Shown here in pieces: positions 49,888 to 59,296 of a stretch of 64,000 nucleotides of DNA. Within the stretch, counting starts at the first letter, position 1. Every line of letters starts with the position of its first letter. The stretch comes from Acetivibrio straminisolvens JCM 21531 (GTDB lineage Bacteria > Bacillota > Clostridia > Acetivibrionales > Acetivibrionaceae): NCBI RefSeq assembly GCF_000521465.1, contig NZ_BAVR01000011.1, positions 1 to 64,000 on the forward strand, read 5' to 3'. The position numbers and the translations under genes are program-made. Below the pieces are notes generated by a model. That model saw only the letters and a program-made list of their open reading frames with translations, was not told where the DNA came from and did no database searches.

Positions 49888-50333
49888 ATGAGAATATCAG
49901 CAAAAGGACGATATGCCCTGGCAGAGGTTATCAGTATGGCACAGCAATATAACAACGGAGAACATATTACGGTAATTAGCATTTCTGAAAAACTGGGAAT
50001 ATCTAAAATCTATTTGGAGCAGGTATTCTCCTTGTTAAAAAAAGCAAAGATCGTTAGTTCCACCAAGGTACCCAGGGCGGATATCTGTTAACAAGACCAC
50101 CAAGTCAAATAACCGTACTGGATGTATTGTTGTCCGTCGAAGTATCGTTATTTGAGCAAGCACAGGAAACAGTTTCGGATAAAGCCCTCGATATTGAACA
50201 AGCCCTCCGGTTATCGGTTTTTGAAGTCTTGGATAAAAACGTGAGACAAACTCTCAGTACGATTACAATTGCAGACTTGGTTGCAGAAGCAGAAAAGCAT
50301 AAAGATTATAGCGCAATGATGTTCTACATTTAA
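49888..50333 (+). CDS. Rrf2-family regulator, CymR-like, frameshifted
   Basis: About 149 residues starting MRISAKGRYALAEVISMAQQ, the typical Rrf2 winged-helix opening, with ISISEKLGISKIYLEQVFSLL as the recognition region. One A missing at 50065-50066 restores KGTQGGYLLTRPPSQ, the conserved wing. The C-terminal part lacks the three Cys that bind Fe-S in IscR and NsrR, as in CymR, the cysteine-metabolism regulator that senses O-acetylserine through CysK. Its place among mcc, met and nitrogenase-like genes supports a sulfur role. Ligand and partner are inferred. Confidence 0.82.
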
Positions 50334-50402
50334 GCTCTACATTTAATAAGATCAATTTCTTGGCCAATTCACCAAAAATTTGTGAATTGGCCAAATTTAT
50401 TA

Positions 50403-50449
50403 TTGACTTTTTTGTTTTTAATTCATATAATTTATATATGATTAGTATG
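50403..50449 (+). promoter_or_regulatory. Promoter of metNIQ with an operator-like site
   Basis: TTGACT (50403-50408), 17 bases, TATAAT (50426-50431), then TATATATGATTAGTATG (50433-50449). The last is the reverse complement of CATACTAATCATATATA, matching the motif found at the other three sulfur promoters. Confidence 0.72.
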
Positions 50450-50488
50450 TTTTTGGTCTGGGGTATTTTGAAAGAAAGGATGCACAAT

Positions 50489-50584
50489 ATGAAAAACACA
50501 ATTTGCCTTATGATAAATAATAATATGAACTGTTGTATGATTATGCGGGCTATCTGTATGCCCAAATTTCCTACCGGTGGATAA
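50489..50584 (+). CDS. Met/Cys-rich leader peptide of metNIQ
   Basis: 31 codons with a ribosome site (GAAAGG, eight bases upstream): MKNTICLMINNNMNCC, then MIMRAICMPKFPTGG. Six Met and four Cys codons among 31. It lies about 55 bases after the metNIQ promoter and ends 21 bases before an intrinsic terminator-like hairpin. Composition and position fit a transcription-attenuation leader: ribosomes stalling at Met or Cys codons would let RNA polymerase pass into the transporter genes. No S-box or T-box element is visible here. Confidence 0.6.
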   Translation: MKNTICLMINNNMNCCMIMRAICMPKFPTGG

Positions 50585-50605
50585 ATCTACCCTTCTGTGC
50601 TTTTT

Positions 50606-50639
50606 GCAGTCGGGATTGGAGTTATCCCGGCTGCTTTTT
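50606..50639 (+). terminator. Attenuator-like hairpin before metNIQ
   Basis: GCAGTCGGGAT and ATCCCGGCTGC form an 11-bp stem (one G-T pair) with a 7-base loop, followed by TTTTTG. It is positioned between the leader peptide and metN, so it must be read through for transporter expression. Confidence 0.75.
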
Positions 50640-50734
50640 GTATTATTTGGGGTAGACAGAGAATTTAGATTTAGCATTCCATTAAAAACTTGTGATAATG
50701 CTTTAATAATTTCAGCGGAAAGGAGAAGCACAGA

Positions 50735-51555
50735 ATGTCAAAACCGGCGCTGTGCGAAATGGGTGTTATGGATGATTATATTCAGATTTCAGGCGTACAT
50801 AAAACCTTCCGTACACACAACGGCCCGCTTCAAGTACTAAAGGGAATTGACTTAACGGTGCGGGAGGGTGAGATATTTGGGATTATAGGATTCAGCGGGG
50901 CAGGAAAATCCACACTTGCCCGATGCATCAACCGGCTTGAAACGCCGGATTCAGGAAGTATCAAAGTGGGAGGCGTTGAAATACTCAATCTTTCAAAAAA
51001 GCAACTGCTGCAAGAGAGAAAAAAGATTGGCATGATTTTTCAAACCTTTAATTTGTTTGAATCCAAAACCGTTTATCATAACATTTCCTACCCATTGAAA
51101 ATAAGCAAAATACCAAAATCGGAAATTCGTAAGAGAGTTTTGGAAACAGCCGAGCTTGTTGGTTTGTCCGATAAGCTGAACGCTTACCCGGGAGGATTAT
51201 CCGGAGGTCAAAAGCAACGTGTAGGTATTGCCCGGGCATTGGTTAACCGTCCGAATCTTTTGCTAAGCGATGAAGCAACCTCTGCCTTGATCCTCAAACC
51301 ACCCTGCAGATTCTGGATTTACTTAAAGAAATAAATCGAGCTACCGGTATTACCATTTTAATGATTACCCACGAGCTGGATGCCATTCGATATACCTGTG
51401 ACCGGATGGCCGTTCTGGAAGACGGTAAAATCATTGAAGTAGGGTCCGTTCAGGAAATTTTCAACAACCCCCTTAGCCGTACCGGAGCCCTGTTTGCCAA
51501 GGTATTTACCGAATTTCAGCGGGTAACGGAATTTGAAAACGGTTTCGGTATTTAA
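50735..51555 (+). CDS. metN: Methionine ABC importer ATP-binding protein, frameshifted
   Basis: About 273 residues. Walker A GFSGAGKSTLARCI, Q-loop MIFQTFNLFE, signature GGLSGGQKQRVGIARAL, Walker B LLLSDEATSALD, H-loop MITHELDAI. One G missing near 51289 restores ALDPQTTLQILDLLKE. It is shorter than Escherichia coli MetN (343), lacking most of the C-terminal regulatory domain, and would thus lack methionine trans-inhibition. The start at 50735 follows AAAGGAG; an internal ATG at 50768 is possible. Confidence 0.9.
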
Positions 51556-51597
51556 TAATTTCAACATTATAAATCATCGTAAAGGAGGAGTGATGGT

Positions 51598-52308
51598 ATG
51601 AGTTTGCTGGATACCCCAATTTGGGAGGTGATAAAAGGTTCTTTTGCACCGGATATATGGGTACGGCTGGTGCCCGCTGTTGGAGAAACACTGTATATGA
51701 CAATAGTGTCTTCTATAATAATGCTGGTGTTCGGCCTTTTGCTCGGCATTTTGTTGACCGTAACCAATCCGGACGGCTTGGTACCCATGAAAACTTTATA
51801 TACCGGGTCGGGCTGGCTGATTAACGCACTGCGTTCCCTCCCCCAAATGATTATGATCATTTTGATGATTCCGGTGGCGCGGCTTTTTTTCGGTAAATCC
51901 TACGGCACCAACGCCTGTATCATATCCATCGCCGCCAGCTGTATCCCAATGTATGCAAGAATCGTCGAGAGCAGTCTGCTTGAGATTTCAAAAGGAAAGA
52001 TTGAGGCAGCAAAGTCCATTGGCAGCACTAATTTTCAAATAATATTTCGCATATTAATTCCTGAAACTTTACCTTCCTTAATCCGTGGGTTTACAGTAGC
52101 TGTCATTGCCGTAATTTCCATGACCGCACTTGCGGGTATGTTTGGAGCCGGAGGCATCGGAGATATAGCAGTAAGGTTTGGCTATCAGCGTTTTCAGCAT
52201 GATGTTTTGTTTGCATCCGTCTATGTTTTGATTGCCCTTGTCCAACTGGTTCAGTGGATTGGAAACTTTACATCCAAGCAAATCCTGAAAAAGAGAAATT
52301 TAATTTAA
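51598..52308 (+). CDS. metI: Methionine ABC importer permease
   Basis: 236 residues, five or six membrane helices (VSSIIMLVFGLLLGILLTV; VAVIAVISMTALAGMFGAGG). Coupling region AARIVESSLLEI-SKGKIEAAKSIG and PETLPSLIRGFTVAV. Close to MetI in length and sequence. Ribosome site AAAGGAGG. It lies between metN and metQ; intact. Confidence 0.93.
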   Translation: MSLLDTPIWEVIKGSFAPDIWVRLVPAVGETLYMTIVSSIIMLVFGLLLGILLTVTNPDGLVPMKTLYTGSGWLINALRSLPQMIMIILMIPVARLFFGKSYGTNACIISIAASCIPMYARIVESSLLEISKGKIEAAKSIGSTNFQIIFRILIPETLPSLIRGFTVAVIAVISMTALAGMFGAGGIGDIAVRFGYQRFQHDVLFASVYVLIALVQLVQWIGNFTSKQILKKRNLI

Positions 52309-52328
52309 TTGATTGGAGGAGATTGAAA

Positions 52329-53213
52329 ATGAAAAAACATAATGTGATTCTTATTATCTTTACATTGATATTAGCTTTGAGCTTCCTTACCGGATGCGGC
52401 AAAGGAGGAGATTCGAAAAAGTCAACCGTTTCTTCGGATATCCCGACTTCTGACAACAATGCAAATCCGTCACCTTCTAAAGAAACAATAACAATTAAGG
52501 GTATCGCCGATTTGGTTCCCCACTCCGAGCTCATCGAATTTGTAGCTCCCAAGCTGGAAGAGCAAGGTATTATTGTTAAATTGGTTGCAACAGCTGCAGA
52601 TAACACCACCAACGAAAAACTTGCAAAGGGAGAAATTGATTTCAACTTTTTTCAGCATGAGCCTTATCTAAAGGAGTGGAACGAGGTAAACGGATACAAC
52701 CTTGTAAATGCCGGAGATATCCATGTAGAACCCATTACTGCATATTCCGACAAATACAGTTCAAAAGAAGACATACCGGATAATGCAGTTGTAGCAATTC
52801 CTAATGATGGTACCAACGAATACCGGGCCTTGCGCATTCTCGAAGAAAACGGATTTATCAAGCTTAATCCCGAAACCGCAACATCTCTCAGCGCTTCGGT
52901 CTCGGATATCGCAGAATATCTTCGTCCGATAGAGATTGTTGAGCTTGACTCAGCACAGATTATTCCTACAAAAGACGACTATGATTTCTTTATCACCAAC
53001 ACAAATAAGGCCTTGGAAGCAAAAATTACTTCAGCAAAGCTCTTCAGCGAAGGAAACGATAGTCCTTATGCCAATATCATTGCCGTTCGGGAAGAAGATT
53101 TGAATAATCCCGCCATTGTCGCTTTGGTAAAAGCTTTGCAGTCGGAAGATGTCAGGAAGTACATAACCGATACTTACAACGGCGCAGTGATTCCTGCAAA
53201 GCTGGACAATTAA
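52329..53213 (+). CDS. metQ: Methionine-binding lipoprotein
   Basis: About 294 residues from the ATG at 52329. Signal peptide with lipobox (LSFLTGC), then the NlpA/MetQ fold: HSELIEFVAPKLEEQGI, FNFFQHEPYLKEWNEVNG, VHVEPITAYSDKY-like block and VAIPNDGTNEYRALRILEE. It captures methionine or its analogues for MetNI. Good ribosome site (GGAGGAG). A terminator follows. Confidence 0.93.
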   Translation: MKKHNVILIIFTLILALSFLTGCGKGGDSKKSTVSSDIPTSDNNANPSPSKETITIKGIADLVPHSELIEFVAPKLEEQGIIVKLVATAADNTTNEKLAKGEIDFNFFQHEPYLKEWNEVNGYNLVNAGDIHVEPITAYSDKYSSKEDIPDNAVVAIPNDGTNEYRALRILEENGFIKLNPETATSLSASVSDIAEYLRPIEIVELDSAQIIPTKDDYDFFITNTNKALEAKITSAKLFSEGNDSPYANIIAVREEDLNNPAIVALVKALQSEDVRKYITDTYNGAVIPAKLDN

Positions 53214-53281
53214 CCGCTGTTTAAAAATCAACATACCTGAATTGAATTCCTACCCTTCATACAAAACATACATCTCCATTT

Positions 53282-53310
53282 GAAAAAGAGAGGTTATCCC
53301 TCTCTTTTTC
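53282..53310 (+). terminator. Terminator after metNIQ
   Basis: A perfect 12-bp stem (GAAAAAGAGAGG / CCTCTCTTTTTC) with a 5-base loop and a built-in T tract, about 70 bases after metQ. Confidence 0.85.
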
Positions 53311-53452
53311 AATTTGTAAAAACACTAATCCCATTGAAATTGCTGTACTATATCAAGTTTTTGAATATTGTATTTTCTTTTCAAGCAAGCCTCACTTTGC
53401 TCCCTGTTCATCAAACCATTAGAAAGTTCGGACTAAGTTTATTTCTACCTTG

Positions 53453-53818
53453 TTATCTATCTGTCCAAGAATCAAATCTTGTTGATATTTGAGGATCATA
53501 CAGAGGACAACCAAAATCAAATAAAATATCTATAAGAACGTTCATATCAGCCTCTTGCATATCATAGCAATCAAATCTTACTATTTGCGGAGTTGTAAAA
53601 ATCTGAAACGCACCATACCCCTCTTTTTCAAAATACTTTCCACTATTTTGGATAGTCCAATCAGAAAAAGCAACCGCAATTTTCTTTAAAATATCATTAA
53701 TCGGAAGAGTTTCAAGTTCTTCCATCAACTCTCCTTCACAGCACGCGGTTCGATATACTTTTATATGGTCGTGTGCAAAGTTTTCTTTGTATCTCCAAAA
53801 ATTCAAATCCACACTCAT
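53453..53818 (-). CDS. Hypothetical protein, immunity-like
   Basis: 121 residues, no membrane segment. Blocks: MSVDLNFWRYKENFAHDHIK, FQIFTTPQIVRFDCYDM and IDILFDFGCPLYDPQISTRFD. The small acidic soluble architecture and DPQISTRF ending resemble immunity-type proteins scattered among Firmicutes, but I cannot name the family. It lies downstream of the AbiE remnant on the same strand, 80 bases away, and seems to be its own unit. Confidence 0.65.
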   Translation of the reverse strand: MSVDLNFWRYKENFAHDHIKVYRTACCEGELMEELETLPINDILKKIAVAFSDWTIQNSGKYFEKEGYGAFQIFTTPQIVRFDCYDMQEADMNVLIDILFDFGCPLYDPQISTRFDSWTDR

Positions 53819-53899
53819 TGTAGAATTCCTCCATTATAAATTAAATTTTTTGTGTATATTATAATTTTTTTGCAGGCTATTACGTCTTTGAAATTCTAA

Positions 53900-54037
53900 C
53901 TACATAGTTTTCCATAGTGCCATAGGATGATTTTCTATTCGTTTTATAATCTCCGGATCATCAAATTCCAAAGTGTCACGAACAAATTCAAATTCAGAAG
54001 CTCTTTTTGAAATATAGTTTTTATCATATTTAAACAA
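53900..54037 (-). pseudogene. AbiEii toxin reduced to its two ends by an in-frame deletion
   Basis: A TTG start seven bases after AAGGAGG opens a 45-codon frame. LFKYDKNYISKRASEFEFVR and DTLE match the N-terminus of AbiEii-type nucleotidyltransferase toxins. DDPEIIKRIENHPMALWKTM then matches the end of the same family. The 200 or more residues between, including the GSxxD nucleotidyltransferase core, are gone, and the junction is in frame. Start and ribosome site remain coupled to the end of the antitoxin gene. The product cannot be catalytic. Confidence 0.75.
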
Positions 54038-54787
54038 GAGGGATTCCTCCTTGCTCAGTTATTTGAAAAAGATCTTCAGGAATTACTAATCTCCATTTAT
54101 TCAAATACTTTGTACTATCCTTCGTCAGATAACGTGTGCTTTTTCCGATTTTACTCTTGCAATAGGATATAAATTCATCAGATAACTGGAATTGGTCTTT
54201 AAAGTGTTCCATTAGAAAACCTGTCTTCTGATATAAAAACTGCAGGTTATATGCATCCAAATACTTGATCAATTCATTTTCATTCAGGTATGGCATAGAT
54301 TCTATGCAATTTAACAGCTCTTCAAGACCTCCGATTTTTTCAAAGTCTTTTATACTGTCAACAACTGTACGCTCCAGTGAAGTAACCCGAATTCCCAGTG
54401 TATTTTTGGCTCTATAACTCCACTTGATATTTTCGATGAAACATATTTGTAGGTTATCCCATTAAATTCAAAATCATCGAAGCGTTTTTCAGAAGAAACA
54501 TAGATCTCATAAAACACCTGATTTGATATACCCATATATTCAAAAGCTGAATGATGCGAAAGATAAGCAGTATTTTTGATGGCACAAGCTATGTGGTATT
54601 TAGTTGCTACAGGCTGTCCATCGGCCACATTGATACATGTATATAGATTATTTCTGATTTTCTTCACCAAACCTTTTTTTGACAAACGAAGAACTAGAGA
54701 AGATGCAGTCTTTTTGTTTCCGACAAGCTTGTATACATCCTCCATTGTGAAAGTATTTAATTTTACAAGCTGAATATAGCCTACCAT
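54030..54787 (-). CDS. AbiEi-family antitoxin, frameshifted
   Basis: About 253 residues. N-terminal winged-helix part (KLVGNKKTASSLVLRLSKKG, then LVKKIRNNLY), as in AbiEi antitoxins that bind their own promoter. One A missing in the run 54404-54408 splits it; restoring it gives KNTLGIRVTSLERTVVDSIK and runs into PYLNENELIKYLDAY. AbiE is a type IV toxin-antitoxin system giving phage abortive infection. Its toxin partner here has been deleted, leaving the antitoxin apparently alone. Overlaps the toxin remnant by eight bases. Confidence 0.82.
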
Positions 54788-55059
54788 TATAGGTACCTCT
54801 TTAATTTACTCTATAATTTCTTTAATTATAAAGGTGTTTTATCATATTATAAAGTCTAGTTTATTATTACTTTAATTATATCGAATTATTCTTTATATGT
54901 AAAGAAATTTGTCCAAAAAACAAAGTACAGGAATATAAAAACACGGTTCTTAATTAGGACAATTGTTCTATTCTTTATTAATTCTTTATTAGTTGAATTC
55001 AGGCTTCAGTGTGAATCAAAGATAATCATCCAGCTTTTTCACTAACATAATTAATTAAC

Positions 55060-55967
55060 CTAAATATGCCGTATATACCCTGGAGGTGCAGACTTAAAAA
55101 TGCTTTTACCATTATCGCTGGGAGGTGAAGTAGGATTACGTTGAGCCTCATCCAGTGAAACTACAGGTAAAGATACTACCTGTGAAGAAAATAATTGTTG
55201 TCCCTGATGACGATAAATAATCCTTTTGAATGGCTCTCTGTACGGCGAAAAAGCTATAGAATCTCCGTAATAACCAGTATTACAAATTACTACATTACAA
55301 AATACCAGTCTCGCTATTGCTTCAGCTAAAAAATAGTACGAATTCGTATCCATATTATTGGAAATTACAATCATGTGATGAATTTTTCCTTTATAAATTA
55401 CAAACCTTTCAATATCAAAAAAATCAGAACATATAGCCACTCCAATATTGCCAAAAGGTCCAGCGTCAATTATATAGTTCACATGATCTGGCAAATGTGA
55501 GTATTTATCCTTAGGTTTATAATGAGTGTTCAATTTCTTAAAGAGTTCCAACTCTTCATTGGAAAAGTGAGTTTTACCAAAATAAATACATGATGTTCTG
55601 GTAGATCTTTGAGTATTTGTCCAATTATTGGGGATAACAACAACAGCCTTATTACTGACTTTATTGCCAGCATTTACTTGGAAATCTAGACCAGCAATTA
55701 CTACAGAATTGATAACTTTACTCAATTCTTTTAAATGCTTAATGTAACAATTTGAAACTGTCAACTCGGGTAAGACAACAATATGAGGTTTTTCCCGATC
55801 ACCGCTTAAATTGCAAAATCCTTTTTTATATCTTGCCAAGCCTTTATCTTCACCCATTTTTTCATATTAATGGTCGGACGAGGTTTACACCACGCATACT
55901 CACAGTCAACCACTGATTGGACAAAACCAATTCTCAAATACTCTTCCAAGCCTCTATATGTGTTCAT
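55060..55967 (-). CDS. Nitrilase-fold amidohydrolase of an RT operon, frameshifted
   Basis: About 302 residues from the ATG at 55967, which overlaps the preceding gene by 14 bases. The first 50 residues (MNTYRGLEEYLRIGFVQS) join the rest after restoring one base in the run 55822-55827. The carbon-nitrogen hydrolase triad is visible: Glu in IVVLPELTVS, Lys in YFGKTHFSNEE and Cys in GVAICSDFFD. DRT1 (UG1) defence reverse transcriptases carry such a nitrilase fused at the C-terminus; here it is a separate last gene. Its chemistry is unknown even in the known systems. Confidence 0.8.
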
Positions 55968-57534
55968 CTTCTATACCTTCCTCTATGTGTTTATAAGGAT
56001 TGTAATCTCTTGTTAATTGTATTAAGCTAACAGGTATTAGCTGTCTTGGTCCATGCTCCTGTACTGTTAACTGATAACTTTCAAGAATCTTTTGAGCCTT
56101 TTCTACATTTTGAATAAAGTCTGATATTGTGAAAATTTCAGGCGGGTCTATTATTGTATCATCGTCTGGTATCAGTTCACGTTGATATGTAGTCAAAAAT
56201 TTAGTTTCTAAGTTTCTTTTGGATAAACATCCATTTATGATTCCTAAAGTTCGTGAAGATACTGGATAATATTCAAGTTTTGCTTTCAAAACCGACACCC
56301 AAACTTTTTGCATGCCAATTGGATTATAAATTGCCGGGTATTTAAAATCTTTTAACAATAGTCCAATAAGTAAAATCCCAAGACCATGAATGACAGATAA
56401 TTCACGATTCTCACAGGAATAAGGATCTAAGATGACCGGTGTATATCTATAGTCATATATCGTCTCTCCGGTACTCCTTAACTTTACTGTCTTACTATTC
56501 TTATGTTGTATGTCTATGCACTTCTTCCAATCTTCCCATGATAAAACACTTGAATTTCGTATCCATTCTATTGGCAAAAGATAATTAGATGGATGAACAC
56601 GATAATATCGTTCGTCCGCATCCATAAATAATTGACGATTATTTACAAGTTCAATAATATGTATTTTTGAATGGTGTATTTCGGCAATCCTTTTAACAAT
56701 CTCTAATGCAGTCCATTCAGATAATCTGGGATCATAAGCCGATGAATTTCTCTCAAATTTTTTTGCCCATTCTACCCATTGATATAATGTAATATACATA
56801 TCACTATTAAAGTTTAAAATTTTTGAAACTTTCTTTACCAGTTTATTCTGCGTTAGATCATCATAATCTTTTTGTCTGGCTTTCAAACCTGCAATAACAT
56901 CAAAAACCACCCCTTCATATTCATATTTTAAGTAATTTTTCATCTTTTTATTTAAAAATACGCAATCAACAATTTCAGCAGGGAGCTCTTGAGGATATAG
57001 AAAAATTATTGCCATACCTGCTGGCGAATCAATAATATCTTTATTATGACATAAATATTTTACTGCATCATACCATATTAAGGGCGGCACTGAAGAAGTT
57101 TTATCAATTATTATACATAAAATCCACCATATCATGTTAATAAATAAATATTTATCTTTGCAAATTAAACATGTATTGTCGTTAGCAATATATTCAAATA
57201 AATTATATGATTTATTTATATTTTTTGAAGAACAATTTAAATAATATTTTATAACTGAACGGGTAAACATAAAAAGGCTAAAACTTCTTCTTTCATAAGT
57301 TTTTTTACATTTTTTCACTAGAGTTATTTTTGATTCAATAAATTTTTCATCCAATAAACAAGCTAGAAATTTTTTTGAGCGTTTTAAAGTAATAGGATCT
57401 ACATTTGGCCCACTAACTTCTTTATAAGCTAATATTAATTGAAATGATAATGTTTTGAAAAGAAGCGAGTAGATGAAGCCTGCAGTTAACAAATTTATAA
57501 TTTTTGCTTTTAACAATTCTTCAACAATTCCCAT
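55954..57534 (-). CDS. 526-residue helical protein of the RT operon
   Basis: No recognised domain. The N-terminal 200 residues are rich in Lys, Leu, Ile and aromatic residues, with hydrophobic helices (LINMIWWILCIIIDK-like region near 155-170) but no clear signal peptide. The middle and C-terminus are mixed helical (IVKRIAEIHHSKIHIIELV; LGILLIGLLLKDFKYP). It begins 25 bases inside the RT gene and ends inside the nitrilase gene, so all are coupled. In DRT1 the region between RT and nitrilase is also long and helical; equivalence is my inference. Confidence 0.75.
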   Translation of the reverse strand: MGIVEELLKAKIINLLTAGFIYSLLFKTLSFQLILAYKEVSGPNVDPITLKRSKKFLACLLDEKFIESKITLVKKCKKTYERRSFSLFMFTRSVIKYYLNCSSKNINKSYNLFEYIANDNTCLICKDKYLFINMIWWILCIIIDKTSSVPPLIWYDAVKYLCHNKDIIDSPAGMAIIFLYPQELPAEIVDCVFLNKKMKNYLKYEYEGVVFDVIAGLKARQKDYDDLTQNKLVKKVSKILNFNSDMYITLYQWVEWAKKFERNSSAYDPRLSEWTALEIVKRIAEIHHSKIHIIELVNNRQLFMDADERYYRVHPSNYLLPIEWIRNSSVLSWEDWKKCIDIQHKNSKTVKLRSTGETIYDYRYTPVILDPYSCENRELSVIHGLGILLIGLLLKDFKYPAIYNPIGMQKVWVSVLKAKLEYYPVSSRTLGIINGCLSKRNLETKFLTTYQRELIPDDDTIIDPPEIFTISDFIQNVEKAQKILESYQLTVQEHGPRQLIPVSLIQLTRDYNPYKHIEEGIEDEHI

Positions 57535-59294
57535 ATAGAATCAATTTCATTAATACCAGTTTTTCGGCAAAATTCAATCGCACGTACCCATAATTTCGGT
57601 TTTTCGTAATTATCTCTCAGCGCTTTTAGCATTAATTTAGAAGTATGCTTCAAGGATATGAACTCTTTTTTATCAAAATTTTTCTTATTTTTTTTAAAAT
57701 TATCATTAAGTTCTTTAATGTTCGATTTTAATTGATCTATTTGGTTTTTTATTTCTTTGTATCGTTTAGAATCTTCTTTATATTTACTTATATCTTCTTT
57801 GCTACTCTTATATTCATCTCTTTTATAACTCTTTTGCTTATCAATTTCATATAACTCAGTAATATCAATCTGAATCTTAGGTACTAGTCTCGATAGCATA
57901 GTAGCTGCAAAAGAAATACGAGTATCTCGTCTTAACTCTTCATCTGGGAAATCAGTAATTAACAAATGCTCTATATCTGATATTATTTGATCCCTCTCGC
58001 TCTCTTCCAGCAAATCAAAATCAATCTTTACAATATTTGAAATTTTCGTTAATGTTTGTGTCATTAACGGAGCAGGATAATTGGGATCTAACTTAGTACC
58101 ATAACAAGCTAACTTGTCAAGTTTTTGAGCACGCTTAGTTTTTTTTCTTTTATAAAACTCTCTTAATGCTTCAGGTTCAATTTTATCTTCATTGATCTTA
58201 ACACCAATTCCGCTCTCATTTAGTAAATTTTCATATTGCTCAATCCAACATTTAAGATTATCATAACTATCCGCCAGAAAAACATGATCATCTACAAACC
58301 TAAAATGCGCCACTTTTTTATTATTACTAAGAAATTTATCTATTTTTTTATCTATATGCAGTAGAGCTAAATTTGCCAGAAAACCTGCAACGAAAAGACC
58401 AGTCGGAATGCCTTTACAGATTTCTTCATCTCTAATACCAATTTTTTCCAGTTGGCTTTTAGTCCAACCTGATTTATCGATTGGAAACATCAATAAAGTC
58501 TTAAATAAATTTTCTAGTTCCGGTGTTTGTTTATCTTTAGGAAAATACTCTTTAAAATTATTTATAATAACATCAGTATTTATATTTGGATAAAACTCTT
58601 TCAAATCAATACTTGCCCAGTAGATTTCTCCGCTTAACTCCTGCTCTTCCCAATATTCATTTTCAAGATATTTTACTTTTAAATGCTCAGGTAAACTCTC
58701 ATTATTTTCCATAACCTCGAATTCTTTTTCATCATACCAAGAAGCGTTATCAGTATTCGAACCATCTTTAGCTCTAATATGTGTCATTTTTTTAGTCACA
58801 ATTGAAACGCATCTTCTGTAAAAGGGCCAACTCTGTTTCCATTTCCGATAGATATGTTTTGTTGTATGCCTATAAGGTCCAAAACCCCATTTAATTTCTC
58901 CTTTACTTTCTTCTTTTTTAGGGAAAACAGATATATATAACCTGTTACCAAAGCTCCAAAAAGGCATGGCACGGTCCAGATACGGACCAATTATATTTAC
59001 AACTGCTATCCACGTCACCTGATCACGAACAGAAATCCAAAAAGTTTGTCTCGTTCTCGGTTTATTTTTCTTCGCGGATTTGGGATGAGCAACTGGCTTT
59101 ATCGGAGAAACTTTGTAACTTTCATTTGAAATATCTTTTTGGATCTTTTGGAGTTCTTCAGCTAAATTTGTTTCAAATGCAGCAACTTCAATTTCATCAT
59201 ATAAAGTATCAACTTGGCTGTAAGCTTTCTTAGCTTTCTCCCAAGCCCAATATAAATTCTCTGGATTTATTATCTGGCTAATAATATCATCCAT
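57510..59294 (-). CDS. Unknown-Group-type reverse transcriptase, probable defence RT
   Basis: About 594 residues. RT0-2 region RQTFWISVRDQVTWIAVVNI, then FWSFGNRLYIS. Motif A is WASIDLKEFYPNI, motif B KGIPTGLFVAGFLANLAL, catalytic motif C FRFVDDHVFLA (FVDD in place of YADD), motif D GIGVKINEDKI. There is no maturase X domain or endonuclease, so it is not a group II intron RT. The C-terminal 150 residues form a Lys/Glu-rich coiled coil. The ATG at 59294 lies two bases after the primase stop. It resembles UG/Abi RTs such as DRT1, which give phage resistance. Confidence 0.88.
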   Translation of the reverse strand: MDDIISQIINPENLYWAWEKAKKAYSQVDTLYDEIEVAAFETNLAEELQKIQKDISNESYKVSPIKPVAHPKSAKKNKPRTRQTFWISVRDQVTWIAVVNIIGPYLDRAMPFWSFGNRLYISVFPKKEESKGEIKWGFGPYRHTTKHIYRKWKQSWPFYRRCVSIVTKKMTHIRAKDGSNTDNASWYDEKEFEVMENNESLPEHLKVKYLENEYWEEQELSGEIYWASIDLKEFYPNINTDVIINNFKEYFPKDKQTPELENLFKTLLMFPIDKSGWTKSQLEKIGIRDEEICKGIPTGLFVAGFLANLALLHIDKKIDKFLSNNKKVAHFRFVDDHVFLADSYDNLKCWIEQYENLLNESGIGVKINEDKIEPEALREFYKRKKTKRAQKLDKLACYGTKLDPNYPAPLMTQTLTKISNIVKIDFDLLEESERDQIISDIEHLLITDFPDEELRRDTRISFAATMLSRLVPKIQIDITELYEIDKQKSYKRDEYKSSKEDISKYKEDSKRYKEIKNQIDQLKSNIKELNDNFKKNKKNFDKKEFISLKHTSKLMLKALRDNYEKPKLWVRAIEFCRKTGINEIDSIWELLKNC

Positions 59295-59296
59295 AA

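Noticed and set aside
57510-59294. Interpretation of the RT as a group II intron maturase
   Set aside because: No maturase X or endonuclease domain, FVDD in motif C, and it is embedded in an overlapping four-gene operon; the real intron remnant lies separately at 60.7 kb.
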